From NCBI GenBank assembly GCA_005223375.1, contig RXOD01003801.1, forward strand, positions 1 to 64,000: a DNA stretch of 64,000 nt, written 5' to 3'. This DNA comes from Amoebophrya sp. AT5.2 (lineage: Eukaryota; Sar; Dinophyceae; Syndiniales; Amoebophryaceae). How positions within the stretch are numbered: the stretch's first letter is position 1; the number at the start of each line of letters is the position of its first letter. Below, piece after piece: positions 35,501 through 46,174 of this stretch. The notes under the pieces were generated by a model, which had not been told where the DNA came from, did not search any database, and was given only the letters and a program-made list of their open reading frames with translations. The translations under genes were made by a program, and so were the position numbers.

Positions 35501-37478
35501 AGCCGAGTCGGGTTCTGTAGCGTTGCCAGCATCACCAACAGCACCGGGCGCACTGTCAACACGTACCACGGTGGCTCCGTCTTTCACTTTCCTCGTCTGT
35601 GGCCGCACCAACTGGCTCGAGGACAGCGCGTCGGCACTGGCCACCGACGGCTCACCTGATGGGACAACGGCGAGAGTGCACTTCTTTGATGAGGGCGAGT
35701 GCGCGAAGGGGTTTTCTGCGTTGGCGGGAAGCGCAGACGCGGAGAGCGATGACACGCCGACGTCGACAAGAAGCTCTGTCGTGCTTGTCTTTGCGCGTTT
35801 TCTGTTCGACGTTCGGTGGGGCTTCCGCGAGATGGCCACGCAGATAGCCACGGCGTTCGAAAAGAGTGATCTCGGCGGCACCGGCACGCTCAGCAGTAAA
35901 TTCATCAGACCGAGCAATCGTACCGATCCGTCTTCGGATTCCTTCGCGGCTTTCTTTCCCATTGTGAATCCAGATGGTGAGCACGTCGACACCTGCCGGA
36001 AGTTGCGTATCAACTACTGGAAAGCGCTGTACTATCGCGGGGCGTCGTCATCTGTCCACGGCCGGGCAACGGGCAGCGCACGAGGCGCGGAGCAGTGTGC
36101 CGGCGGCTCCGCTTTCCGTGTGTATTCTGCGAACTTGTTTGCGCAGGTTGCCGGGAACAGAGCGCCTCCGGGGGAGCCCGCGAAGGGGCTCGTCTCGATC
36201 GCCGATTCCGGCGAGAAGGCGATGCCTCCGTTCGCACCGCTTTCGCCCGAACAGGAAGCTGTTGCAATCCTCACGCACCTCGACCTGCAGCTGGCCACGC
36301 TCCTAAACGCGCAAGAAAACAACCCTGTCCCCTCCATCAAGGTGATTTATCCCGGTGACATTCCCATCCCCGAAGACGAGCAGTATGCGCTGAGCCCGAT
36401 TCTCCACCCTCACACCGCCGACCAGTTCCAGGTCGAGGCAGTCTCGCATCTCTCCAGCACGACCTCAACAGCACCAAAAACACACACAGCAAACCCGGCG
36501 CCAACATCAGCAAACAACATTTTTCCCCCGCCGAAACTACAACCGGAACCCCACGTCCGCTGCATGCCGGGCTTGAACTGGTTTCAGATCAACACACGCG
36601 GCGTAATCGGTAGCTACTGCTTCCGGCAGCAGGTCGAGCGGCATTTTCGGTACTTCGTGGACTGGTGGGTGGGAGAACTGAAACAGCAGGCGGTGCCGGA
36701 GGAGGGCAGCCTGCTGGCGCTTTGGCGCAACGGCCGCATCGGCCAGTTTCCGTGGGACAGCGACTTCGACGTCAAGCTGTACACGGACAGAAGTGCAGCC
36801 GAGTACTTCTCGGAGGCGGAGCTTGGCGTGGCTGCGTCTTCGGCAAGAGGTTCGGGCTCCGCCTCTTCACTAAAAACAGTAGAAGAACAAGAACAAGATG
36901 ATGGAGGTGGACGAGGTGGATCCGTTGTATCAACAGACTCGGACGGAGGTCGTCCACCCATGATCATAGTGCCCGAACCACCCAAAAATCTGACGAAGGA
37001 CGGGTTCAACGAGCTGCTGCAGCAGAAGTTCGCACGCGAGAGGGCGGAGTACGGGCGCACGACGCAGGCCTGGTCCTTCCTCGGCTGTGGGGACGACAAC
37101 TACTTTCTGATCCGCATCCCCAACATCACGCACCACATCGGCGACATCTACTACCAGCACTCGCTGCCCAAGCAGAACCACCCGTGGCGGGTGCGCATGC
37201 TCGGGCAGGGCGAACACAAAATCTCCGTGAGCCAGGGGCACATGGAGCACATCTACTTCGACCGGTACCACGCGCCGGTGGAAAAGCTCTTCGGCGACCA
37301 CGGATCCACGCTGCAGTGCCTTTCGCTGGGGCACAACGCTTGCCTGCCGAACTGTGTGGGCCGGGACGGGAGGAATTTAAAAACCTGCGAGTTCCACGAT
37401 AACTTTGTGCACGTGGACATGTGGGACCCACCCGAAAGCGAAATCACCTTCTGGCCACGCTACAAGCTCTACGAGTGA
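32505..37478 (+). CDS. Large LicD/fukutin-type protein (1,657 residues, one exon)
   Basis: ATG at 32505, TGA at 37476-37478, no intron. The C-terminal 300 residues carry a LicD-like nucleotidyltransferase core. GSLLALWRNGRIGQFPWDSD at about 36701-36760, running into FDVKLY, matches the family pattern of a Gly-rich loop, a Gly-x-Phe-Pro-Trp turn and spaced acidic residues. His/Cys-rich blocks follow near the end. LicD and fukutin relatives transfer phosphocholine or phospho-sugar groups onto glycans, usually in the Golgi or at membranes. The N terminus (residues 20-65) has hydrophobic runs that could be a signal anchor, consistent with a lumenal enzyme. The 1,300 residues before the core are unrecognised but look largely folded. 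The length is far above that of usual LicD proteins, so a second catalytic or lectin-like domain is possible. Confidence 0.7.
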   Translation: MEGGGRPSRVMMKRQRVARGSTLSRRCYFFAWWNLMVPLSFLRQFCRDGSLLALSPLWLHLSTWLCRASEEQGGQQERAPAPQHRAPGSDLDWADVKATVLEYFPLDGTRPRRTMADIQSLHGRQQYKDFYVWYQHQPHLFVSYETHKDPIAVLSLQAFVMYTSNDSERCIQIREHSAMVDLISIPFAAIVKSGWPIFGMLHEVSLQLRSTSGYPLWNFCDSLDAAHADRFLHQLRVFLDEEKDPLLRLERSALGGDVRSWGDEASSAGAEMTGVAVLENAVGKLRGLLELADVATSGVDARATYSGESGPTASTRQLTDEQRQTLAGNLELLEEIRDHSMKQRPVAASSSTGTAAATGRTTPTAPNKFRVSSLHIYRYLTASLAPSEREAANATFWQHTWWHMGKCTFGKAAAAFALALMADSEQEQEEMLQEGQKLLLNYNLQDSLYDLISTKWPVWRLLDLIQKRVFTGRRIGAALKEVAEVEREIFKVEVVSSSSGAAAATVANKAFASSTERHALLDAKAFAATVRPALSVSKHSSSVYHEEPVSHYFPYFTSFRDRRYVTVVILDAPEDNEGENAALAEWVRRRQSSVTGVVVASGVGNVIEAVKANVIDPDAPALLVSAAMMVIPEDEEQAAVDFLGIALSTALHCLEQEGEVNVVGFPMVVDSDGGTTGGSSAQGGEGQHKNVVSKFYLWEPRRIRDSHGALQFLPYPTGYARTAGKLCFESEGGHSSTRLFRSGGLLQKTLEKAQLILQDAEKSAFSRPPSRAEQEVQAPAPQTFANLVVATDLALRHDQTPQHLCFNKPVCEKQSYLQLATLPVKEATHFTTENERLHCGKYLKAAETALEKLALPATTAAAHARASAQKSTLAGAGEREANKIVVAPLATTASIWCFREVLGVLFGGGDEEAKNQFGIRLEQDDRLPNIRLDDVGLYERRHFSVYLLQAQPSSKTVELQLSRTQTIRLVRHSSAIVQRRFQSASYVRLAPEVLVRILVAESGSVALPASPTAPGALSTRTTVAPSFTFLVCGRTNWLEDSASALATDGSPDGTTARVHFFDEGECAKGFSALAGSADAESDDTPTSTRSSVVLVFARFLFDVRWGFREMATQIATAFEKSDLGGTGTLSSKFIRPSNRTDPSSDSFAAFFPIVNPDGEHVDTCRKLRINYWKALYYRGASSSVHGRATGSARGAEQCAGGSAFRVYSANLFAQVAGNRAPPGEPAKGLVSIADSGEKAMPPFAPLSPEQEAVAILTHLDLQLATLLNAQENNPVPSIKVIYPGDIPIPEDEQYALSPILHPHTADQFQVEAVSHLSSTTSTAPKTHTANPAPTSANNIFPPPKLQPEPHVRCMPGLNWFQINTRGVIGSYCFRQQVERHFRYFVDWWVGELKQQAVPEEGSLLALWRNGRIGQFPWDSDFDVKLYTDRSAAEYFSEAELGVAASSARGSGSASSLKTVEEQEQDDGGGRGGSVVSTDSDGGRPPMIIVPEPPKNLTKDGFNELLQQKFARERAEYGRTTQAWSFLGCGDDNYFLIRIPNITHHIGDIYYQHSLPKQNHPWRVRMLGQGEHKISVSQGHMEHIYFDRYHAPVEKLFGDHGSTLQCLSLGHNACLPNCVGRDGRNLKTCEFHDNFVHVDMWDPPESEITFWPRYKLYE

Positions 37479-38951
37479 AGTACGTAGACGGAGCGGTTGC
37501 TGCAGAAAGAGAAAGAGGAAGATTGATTAAGATCTAGATTTGATTGTTAGTGTGACTGTGAACTCATACTCTCTCAGTCATCAGGCGGACCGGCTTAGCA
37601 CGCTTCGCCCGGTAGGCGAGGGATGATCGCGCGCAGACGGGAATGACTACTGTGAATTGGTGGCGGGAGGAGATGCCGCAGCAGCAATGAAAATACATGT
37701 CATCCTCATCCCGATGAAGATTTGCTACCTCCCTGGGAATACAACAGAAGCGAAGCAGAACCAAAGCAATGAACTTTTCACTCGCGCATCCGCAACGGTA
37801 GTTCGGTCATAATGTATATGAGCGCACAGAACAGATGTAGATCGTTGGGCGCTTGCCATTCCGTGAGATATGTTGCATCAAGAGTGCCTCCGTGTTCGAG
37901 GATAGTATTTCGCGAAAAACAAATAAAACGCTTCAGTACAGCAGACGGTCGGTAAAGCTAAAGACGGTAGCGGCGTCGAAGTTGAACGCATTTGAGCATG
38001 ATCGGTCACCGTCACGCACGGAGAAGAACTCCGCGATGTCCTTCGTGCCTAGATGGCCTTCGTTGCCGATTACCAGCCCTGAGGCGAAAGCGCTAAGGAC
38101 TGAGCCAACACTCCGCGATGAATAGAGGGCCATCAATACATAGCGATACGTACACTCGGTGCCGCCTGATAGACGCGAACTTTCCGTGGGAAATCTTCTA
38201 CAAAACCAACCCGCAAGAATGCGTTTCGTTGTACTACGTAGAGCGCGAAGTCACAGTTTATGCGTCGTCCGCGAGAATCACTTAGCGGGCGGGCCGTTCG
38301 GTTTTAATATCTACCATCGTTCAACGTCGTGAAGAAACTAGAAAAAGAATGCGCTCTCGCTCTGCAGTCCTCGACGTCGTGCCGATCCACCGAACGCAAT
38401 GCCAGCTTCGTTGTCATCTTTCTTTGGTGCCAATGTGAAATTCAAAATCATCTTCATCCAACAGCCTTCGAAAAATTCACCCTCCCGTTCTGGCACGTGT
38501 TGAGATCCCACTCTGCACTGTCGTTTGATCAAGCTATCACCCTATTTGAAATTCTGAAGAACTATTTTTCTCTGCTCGCTCTACTTAAATTCCATCAATT
38601 TTTTACCACTTGCTCTCTCAGTGGCGTGTTTCTTTCGTTGGCTTAGGTTCAGGAAGGGTTACGGAAGTCGAAGACGAAGTCATCTCTGTCTTCGTTTATT
38701 TTCTATTTAACAACTCCGGGGAACGAAGAGTTCACGTATTTCTATTTTTTAGATTGATCAGATTGCCGCGACTCCAAACACGAAGAACTCATACTCAGCG
38801 AGTTAGGGTACAATCCGGTAGCAGGAGACACGGCTGCCGGTTGGTGAGGTTGACTTCGAGTCCAACTCCATCGGACAGACACTTCCCCCTGGACGAGGAG
38901 CGTGCCAAGCGTGGCCGCGAAGCGACGCAGGAGCAGGAAAAATCCGGGAGA
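37479..38951. other. Gene-free stretch upstream of CK2 alpha
   Basis: No supported gene. A 90-codon open frame at 37853-38125 has no recognisable similarity. The stretch probably holds the 3' and 5' untranslated regions of the flanking genes. Confidence 0.5.
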
Positions 38952-40917
38952 ATGACCACCTACAACGCGGCAACCAGCTATGCCCAAATCCAGGGCGCGG
39001 GCATGGGCATCAAAAACCAAGTCGCCGAGGAGTGCGATGGCGTGCCGTTCATCAGACCAAGGTGAAAAAGCTCTGACATCATCACTATGTCATTTTTATA
39101 CTGAAACATCGATCATGAACATCAACATCAATGAATTGATTCAACACTAACACTTAACTGCCCGTTAATATGCAGGTACTACTCCGACGTGAATGCCAAG
39201 AGGAGTCGGGATTACTGGGACTATGAGAACCTCGCGGTGAACTGGGGAAACCAGGACGACTACGAGATCGTGAGAAAAATCGGGCGGGGGAAGTACTGCG
39301 AGGCATTTGAGGGGATTCACGTGAAGACGCAGACGCAGATCGTGATCAAAATCCTGAAGCCCGTGAAGAAGAAGAAAATTAAGCGCGAGCTGAAAATTCT
39401 GCAGAATGTGTGCAGCGGCCCGAACGTCGTGAAACTCATGGACTACGTCAGGGACAGCCAAAGCAAAACGCCAAGCTTGATCTTCGAGTACTATTAATTT
39501 TCTTCTCCAACTCCATTATTTTATAAATTTTTAATTTTTTGATGATCATGCACATGCTGCTGCTTGTTCTTCGACTTCGTGTTTTTGTTTTATTTGTTTC
39601 TGTGGAAGGAGGAGCTGCTCCTTCACTCATCTCGCTGATCATGTTGTTCGACCGAGCAAATTAACTTCTGTTTTGTTATAGATTCATGGATTCCTGAAAT
39701 TTTGTGAATCCGCGGCTATAATTCTCACTCAGGTACATTAACAACATCGATTTCAAGCAGCTTTACCCAACGTTCCGCGACTACGACATCCGATTTTACA
39801 TCCGAGAAGTGCTTCGGGCGCTGGACTTCTGCCACTCCCAAGGCATCATGCACCGGGACGTGAAGCCCCACAACATCATGATCGACCACCAAAAGCGACA
39901 ACTCAGGTACTTGTAAAGAAAAGACGTTTTTTGATTTTTGATGCCGCAACACAAAGAAATGTCGCCGCCTGCATCTTCGAGTACTTCATCTTGAACATGA
40001 ACATCGATCACACAATAAATACACAGGCTAATCGATTGGGGTCTGGCGGAGTTCTACCACGTGAATACGCCGGTGAACGTGCGAGTGGCGAGCCGATACT
40101 ACAAAGGCCCGGAGCTTCTCGTCGACTACCAACTCTACGACTACTCCCTCGACATATGGTCCCTCGGCTGCATGTTCGCAGGTACCTCCTAGACCTAGTT
40201 TGTTAGTAGTTGTACGAGCAAGAGCAACAGCAAAAGAGAAGAAGTTTATCTATGCGTATCATTGTTCCCAATCGCCCCCGTATTCTCGTACGGGGCCGCT
40301 ACGGCGGATGCCAAACCAAGTTTTTCTATGTAGAGAACTCGCAAGAACCTCGCACGAACATGACAGGCATGATCTTCAAGAGGGAGCCATTTTTCCGGGG
40401 AAGCGACAACTACGATCAGCTCGTACGAGTGGCAAAAGTGCTCGGATTTGACGGACTGCAGGCCTACTTGAGTACTATCTAACTACTTTTGATGAAATTG
40501 AACGTTTTTCGCTGTTCTTGATGTGTTAGTGGTATCTATATCGAATCAATTCTTTCCAGCCCTTGAGTTCCTTTCTTCCGACTTGATTTCAGAATTTCCA
40601 ACTTGACGACTCCGAAATAAAATGCAACAGACAAGTACCACCTGGAGTTGGACCAGCACTTCGACGACCTTCTGGATCGTTTTCCCCAAAAGTCGTGGAC
40701 CAAGTTTGTGAACGGCGACTGCTCGCATTTGGCGCACCTGGACTCCATCGACCTCCTGGACAAGATGCTGGTCTACGACCACTCGCAGCGCATCCTCCCC
40801 AAGGAGGCGTTCAACCACCCCTACTTCAAGCCGGTGGAAAACGACAAGGGCGGAGCGATGGAGGCGGCGCCCCCGTCCATTCCGATCTCCCCGTACGCGG
40901 CAACTCTGAAGAACTAG
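38952..40917 (+). CDS. CSNK2A1: Casein kinase 2, catalytic alpha subunit
   Basis: Six exons: 38952-39061, 39176-39487, 39733-39906, 40027-40181, 40367-40471 and 40631-40917, with five GT-AG introns of 114-245 nt. They join into 380 residues, close to the usual length (about 390 in human). CK2 alpha is a constitutively active Ser/Thr kinase preferring acidic sites, working alone or with the beta subunit in nucleus and cytoplasm. Visible hallmarks are the glycine loop GRGKY, the ATP lysine in VIKILKPV followed by the basic KKKKIKRE cluster specific to CK2, the catalytic loop HRDVKPHN near residue 180, and DWG replacing the usual DFG. Also present are GPELLVDY and the CK2-typical [20 protein letters not shown]. 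The N-terminal 35 residues are lineage-specific. Every junction is fixed by alignment to the known family, so this gene anchors the intron rules used elsewhere. Confidence 0.97.
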
Positions 40918-42531
40918 TAAAGTTTCTCTGAGCTGCCTGAGGCTGTGGTTGAGGTCGAGGGAGGCGGAGAGCTGCAAGAAGACCGCGCTTGAGGTTAGAA
41001 GACACAAAGACCTCGAGGAGCTCACGATTTTTTTTTTTACTTCATTTTTTTCGACGCTGCGGCTGCATCCAAGATAGAACGCATTTTTTTCACTGTTAGA
41101 CGCAATCCATCACGAGGAGGTAAAAGCTATGCAAGGCCATACCGATCACGAGGCTTTTCCTTCTTGACCGAACGGACAGTTTGTAATGCTGGTAAATGTT
41201 TTTGTTTTTATTTAGCGCGATGCACGCAGAACTGCTCTCGTCTTCAGAAGTGCCGAACGTACTTACGTAGAAGTCGCCGGCTGGGGGTCGTTGGTTGCTT
41301 CATGAATTGTTTGCTTCAGCACATTGATAGGGACCGGAACGTTTCGATTCTAATTTTTTTGCAACGAGGACGGAAACGCAGCGCACCCGCACGGGGATCC
41401 GGAAGACAAGGAAAACGGGCAAGAACAGAGGCGGGAAAATCTACACGATAACACTAAAGAGGAAACGGGAATAGCGAGCCGTATACGTATTCGTACATCT
41501 TTCTGCTATCTTCTCAAAGCATTTATCCGCCTCCTCCGCGTTTCAGACTCCACCTCCTCCCATGCATGCTAAAACGACTCACGAATCGCAATCCGAGTAT
41601 GCCTAAAAATACTAGTTGCAAGTGCAATACGAATACATCGTCACGGTTCGTTCTCGGTATTTCTTGATGCCATCCGCCATCGTGTGCTCGAGCTTACTAG
41701 GATGAATATTTCGACATCGACGAGGAACGTAAGCAGATCTGTTTGACGCGTCGCGGAGTAGCATTTTTAAGCACTTCGAGAAGTTTTAAAAAAATAAATA
41801 GCGGCGACACCAGAAAGGGATCTGAGAACGAGGCGAATCACGGTCCTGTAGCTTCAGATTATTTCGAAGAACCAATTGTGACATAGAACATCAACAAGCA
41901 CGGACAAGGCACTACACGACAAGGACGAGGATGTTATGACTTGGAAAAATGTACTTTAAAAGTTGGCGCGCTTGAAGTTACATTTTTACACACATAATGA
42001 GCACCCTCAGTGCACGACTACTACACGGCGGGTCCCCCCGGACTCTGCCCGACGGGGAGGCTTACAGGAGGTTGTCGAGGATATGTAATTTTCGTCACGA
42101 CGGAGTAGGAGGACCACCCAAGCCTGGCGCCACGAGCGGTAGCCGACATAAATTATGTGTCGCTTGTTTGCAAAAAACTTATTACTTATGTAGAAGCCCT
42201 CGGATGATGTTGACGATGTGACACCCACCCGCTGAAAAGCCGGCTACCAGCGCAAGAATGTGAAACACCGTGATGAAAAGAACACTTCCAACACGACATC
42301 AGAAAAGCAAGTTCCTGGGAGCCGCGCGAAAGGGAAAGCGAGCGCTGCTTACCACACACGACGCGTCATGATTTTGTTCTTCACATCCGCCTCGAACAGT
42401 GTTTTGTAGAGCCGACAATCACAATTGTGAAGAAAAAAGAAAAAAAAGGAATACATAGAGTCGGTATTCATGATCGACGTGGCTCGAAGCTAGGAACGAC
42501 GTAGAGGGTGTAGAACTGGAACAGCTCAAAA
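40918..42531. other. Gene-free stretch
   Basis: 1.6 kb without a supported gene. There is a T-run at about 41030, and only short, unrecognised open frames. Confidence 0.5.
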
Positions 42532-43469
42532 ATGTTCGCGATTTCGTCCTCGCGCGCCTCAACTGCAGCTGCGACTCCTCCAAGTGGGCTTCGTGCGGAC
42601 TTTCTTCGCTCGGTTCTGGCGACGGTAGGGAGGCGAAAAGCAAGAATCGGAGCGTATCTCCACGGATTCGACGCGTGCATGAAATCCACCGGCGGGGCAT
42701 TACAGATGGCCGACGACATCAAACCCGTAGCTGCAGCGGCAGACGACATCAGTGCCAACCGAAAAATACCACCGCCGGCGTCATCGTCGACTGCTGTCGC
42801 AACAACTTCGGCTCCGGCACAAGCTCTCGCAACCTCTGCAACTGGTGCCGAACGAGACCAGGAGCTTCCGTGGCTTGATTCAGATGTGTTTAGCGACGGG
42901 AACAAAAGCCGAAAGTCCGCAATCATGTTTGCGTTGGATTCAGGTGAGGGTCTAGATCGCCAGATGTACGTGCATCTCGTGCGGCATCGGTGTGGTCGCA
43001 AGCGGACTCCGGTGTTGACGATTCGGAGCGGGAGGACGGGCAGAAGCTTGCTTCACCTGCGGAAAGAGGAGCTGGTGGGCATCTGCAACCTGATCCCGAA
43101 ACTGAAGCAAGACGGGCTGAAGAAAACCTTTGAGCCGTTTCGGACGTGAGTGTGCTGTTTGCTACAAGCACTTACTCTCAGTCTCAGCTAGAATATCATA
43201 CACGTGCACCTGCACGTCGTACATAAGTACATTGTGCGAAGCTCTTCCTCTGCGACTGAATTCATTTCAGCGGCTTCTTGAAGGAGCTGCCCCTGCCGCT
43301 GCGCCTTGCTATAATGGGCGTATGCTCCCGTCTGTTGAGGGTTAACGAGCGACGAGCAAGTGCAAGCATAAAGATATTGCGCTGGTGCGAGGGACATGGT
43401 GGCATTCGTGATCGTGTTCCGAACATCATGCAGGACAGGACCAATCGTTCCAGGATGAGGATTTTTTGA
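42532..43469 (+). CDS. Unrecognised basic protein, two exons
   Basis: ATG at 42532. Exon 1 is 42532-43145 and exon 2 is 43271-43469; the 125-nt GTGAGT...CAG intron is phase-compatible. About 270 residues. The first 120 are Ala/Ser/Pro-rich and possibly disordered or a targeting segment. A compact, basic segment follows (about residues 135-205), with HRCGRKRTPVLTIRSGRTG and a helical KEELVGICNLIPKLKQ. The shape recalls small nucleic-acid-binding domains, but I cannot assign a family. The C-terminal exon is Arg-rich. Confidence 0.55.
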
Positions 43470-43625
43470 CAAGTCTATCTTCGTATCTAAGTAGGTACTT
43501 ATCACCCTGCAGCCCAACAAGAACAAATCACCAAGACCAAGCAAAGAAACGAATAGTATTAGAAAGTACAACAGCGCTTCCTGTTCATTGGCAACAGCAC
43601 GGACGAACATCGGAGGTGGTCGAAG

Positions 43626-45439
43626 ATGTCCTCGGCAGCGTTACGTGCGGTTTCGCTTGGCCGGCGCCTCGCCACGCCGACCTCTACTACACTGCCGCGA
43701 GCATGCACTACCTGCGCTTCCACGAGTTCTACTTCGACGTCGTCTTCCTCGTCGGTCCCTGTTTTCTTGCATCGTCGACGAAGAGGAAGATACGGAGTAT
43801 CAGTATCTCCATATCAGCCGAGTTCAATGGTCCGGCATTACACGTCTTATGCCGAGCTGCCAGACGAGGTGCAGATGATCCGTGAACAGGCGCGGCAGTT
43901 CGCGGAGGAGGTTCTTTTTCCAACCGCGGCCAGGAACGACGCGCTCCATCTGTACCCGGAAAAAGAGATAAAGCAGCTCGGCGAACTCGGATTTCTGGGG
44001 ATGAGCGTGCCAGAGGAATACGGAGGCCCAGGAATGTCCTCGCTGGCGTACGCAATTGCCATGGAGGAGATCTCACGCGGCTGCCCCAGTTGCGGACTGG
44101 TGCTTTCGATAAACAACTCGCTGTACTGTGGGGGACTAGTGAACTTCGGCAACGACAAACAAAAGGCGACGCTGCCGGAGTTCACGTACGGAGAAAAAAT
44201 CGGCTGCTTCGCACTCTCGGAGCCAGGTACGAAATATCTATGCGGGAGGATGAAGATCTAGCTCTGCCTCTGGGAGGTCGTCTGGATCGTCGTTCTCAAA
44301 CTGCACAGAATCAAAGCTTCATTTGCGTACGTGGTACGTTAAGATCCATCTTCAGATTCAAACTTCTTTCAGTTGACGTAGTTCTTTCACTGCCACTTCC
44401 GATTCGCATTCGCCTCCCCAGGTAATGGGTCCGACGCGGCCGCCGCTTCCACGACGGCGAAACGGGACGGCGACCACTACGTGCTGAACGGCACGAAGCA
44501 GTGGATTTCGAACTGCTATGAGGGCGCCGCTACCCTCGTCTTTGCGACCACGGACAAGGAGATGAAGCATAAGGGCATCTCGTGTTTCGTGCTCCCGCTG
44601 CCCAACGCGCCCGACGGAACGGGTGTAAGTGGAGTGAAGCTGGGCAAAAAGGAGGACAAGCTGGGGATAAGAGCGTCGACAACAGCGCAAGTGATCATGG
44701 AGGACGCGAAAATACCGCACGAAAACCTGCTCGGGCAAGAGGGACAGGGGTTCAAAATAGCGATGAAACTGCTGGACTCGGGGCGGATTGGGATCGCGGG
44801 CCAAGCGCTCGGAATCGCGCAAGCGAGTCTAGAGTGCGCAGCGAAGTATGCAAACGAACGAGTGGCGTTCGGACAGAAAATCGGTATAATCTGCGTCTTG
44901 ATGGGTTTTTTTTCAACTAGTAAATGTTGGGCCCGGAGGTGAGCTGAGAGTGCCAACACTCTCCCTCCGCTTTCCTTCCTTCAGCCAGCAGCAGCGAGCG
45001 ACCAAATCACAAAGAACCACCAGCAACGTGCTTTCGATTTCGATATACAAATTCGATCGGTCCCTTTTCCGTAGGTTCCTACTACGCCGTCCACGAGAAG
45101 CTGGCGGAAATGGACCTTCGCATCTGGTCTGCGCGCCTCCTCACCTGGCAGGCTGCGTGTATGAAGGATCGCGGCGAAGAGTTTACGCGTGCCTCCGCCA
45201 GGTGCAAGTACGCGGCGTCCAAGGCCGCGACGTTCTGCAGCTTCGAGGCGATACAAATCCTGGGCGGCATGGGCTACGTCTCCGACATGCCTGCGGAGCG
45301 GTATTTTCGCGATGCCCGGATCACTGAGATTTACGAGGGCACTTCCGAAATCAACAAAATGGTGATCGGGCAGAAGGTGCTAAAAGAGATGAACGAATCG
45401 GAAATATGGCTGCCGGCACACTTCCCAAGGCCGTCGTGA
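43626..45439 (+). CDS. ACADS: Short-chain acyl-CoA dehydrogenase, mitochondrial
   Basis: Exons 43626-44226, 44422-44883 and 45075-45439 (introns 195 and 191 nt, GT-AG) join into 475 residues. The mature enzyme aligns with short-chain acyl-CoA dehydrogenases from about residue 72. The first 70 residues are Arg/Ser/Thr-rich without acids, a typical mitochondrial presequence. The enzyme is an FAD flavoprotein that introduces the trans-2 double bond in the first step of mitochondrial beta-oxidation of short acyl-CoAs, passing electrons to ETF. Visible signatures are [33 protein letters not shown] (FAD/substrate loop), [22 protein letters not shown] and the catalytic-glutamate motif [12 protein letters not shown] near residue 440. 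Both introns interrupt conserved motifs (GN and GS codons), which fixes them firmly. Confidence 0.95.
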
Positions 45440-46174
45440 AAAAGTGGCGGTCCTTCATGATTTGCTGTGTGGATAGAAGCAGAAGATGTGAAAAGCTGAA
45501 AGAAATCCGAATTCCAAAGAATTTTTCAAAACTTGTGTTTGATGATGCATATATGTCTGTAATTCGTAGTTCGTCTTTAAATCACTTCATGCTGAATTTT
45601 GTTTTTGTGCAGCTCACGACTACAGTACAACTACTTGAGGTGCGCAGGAGATTCGGGATCAAATCATGCGCAGCTGCCTTTTTTGACAGGATCAGCACCT
45701 GAGAAGCGTGCATCTTTGTGTATAATCACGTGCTGCTAGTACAACACTGCTTTGAGTTTGAACTTGAAGCAGAACAACCACTCAAATGCCGTCTTCGGGC
45801 GCAAATGCGTGCCGGCGTTCCCTTATCAACCGCTCACTTCGCGACGATCCACTCGGGAATTTGCAAATCGCCTTCGCGTGTACTCGTGAGCAAACAGAGC
45901 CAACCCCAACGTCTACGGCAGTTCTTGATCATTCGTGTTGGTGTTGGTGCTTCTGTTCGCCCATTCAAGCGTGAACAGATACAGAGATCAACGGTCTCGA
46001 TTAATCAACATCAACACAACAGTTTCTCGTTTTCCACACGGTGACGGTGCTGCTGCGACGCGGCTATTTTTGACTTACGCAGGACCAGGAGACTGACAGG
46101 CAAAGGCAAAATAAAGGCAGTCATTCAGCGTGTACTACCGTAAGATTGCACCGGCCGCCACATAAGCGTAACGT
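45440..46174. other. Gene-free stretch
   Basis: No supported gene; short open frames only. The start codon of the following E1 gene at 46175 is preceded by the purine-rich ACGT context. Confidence 0.5.
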
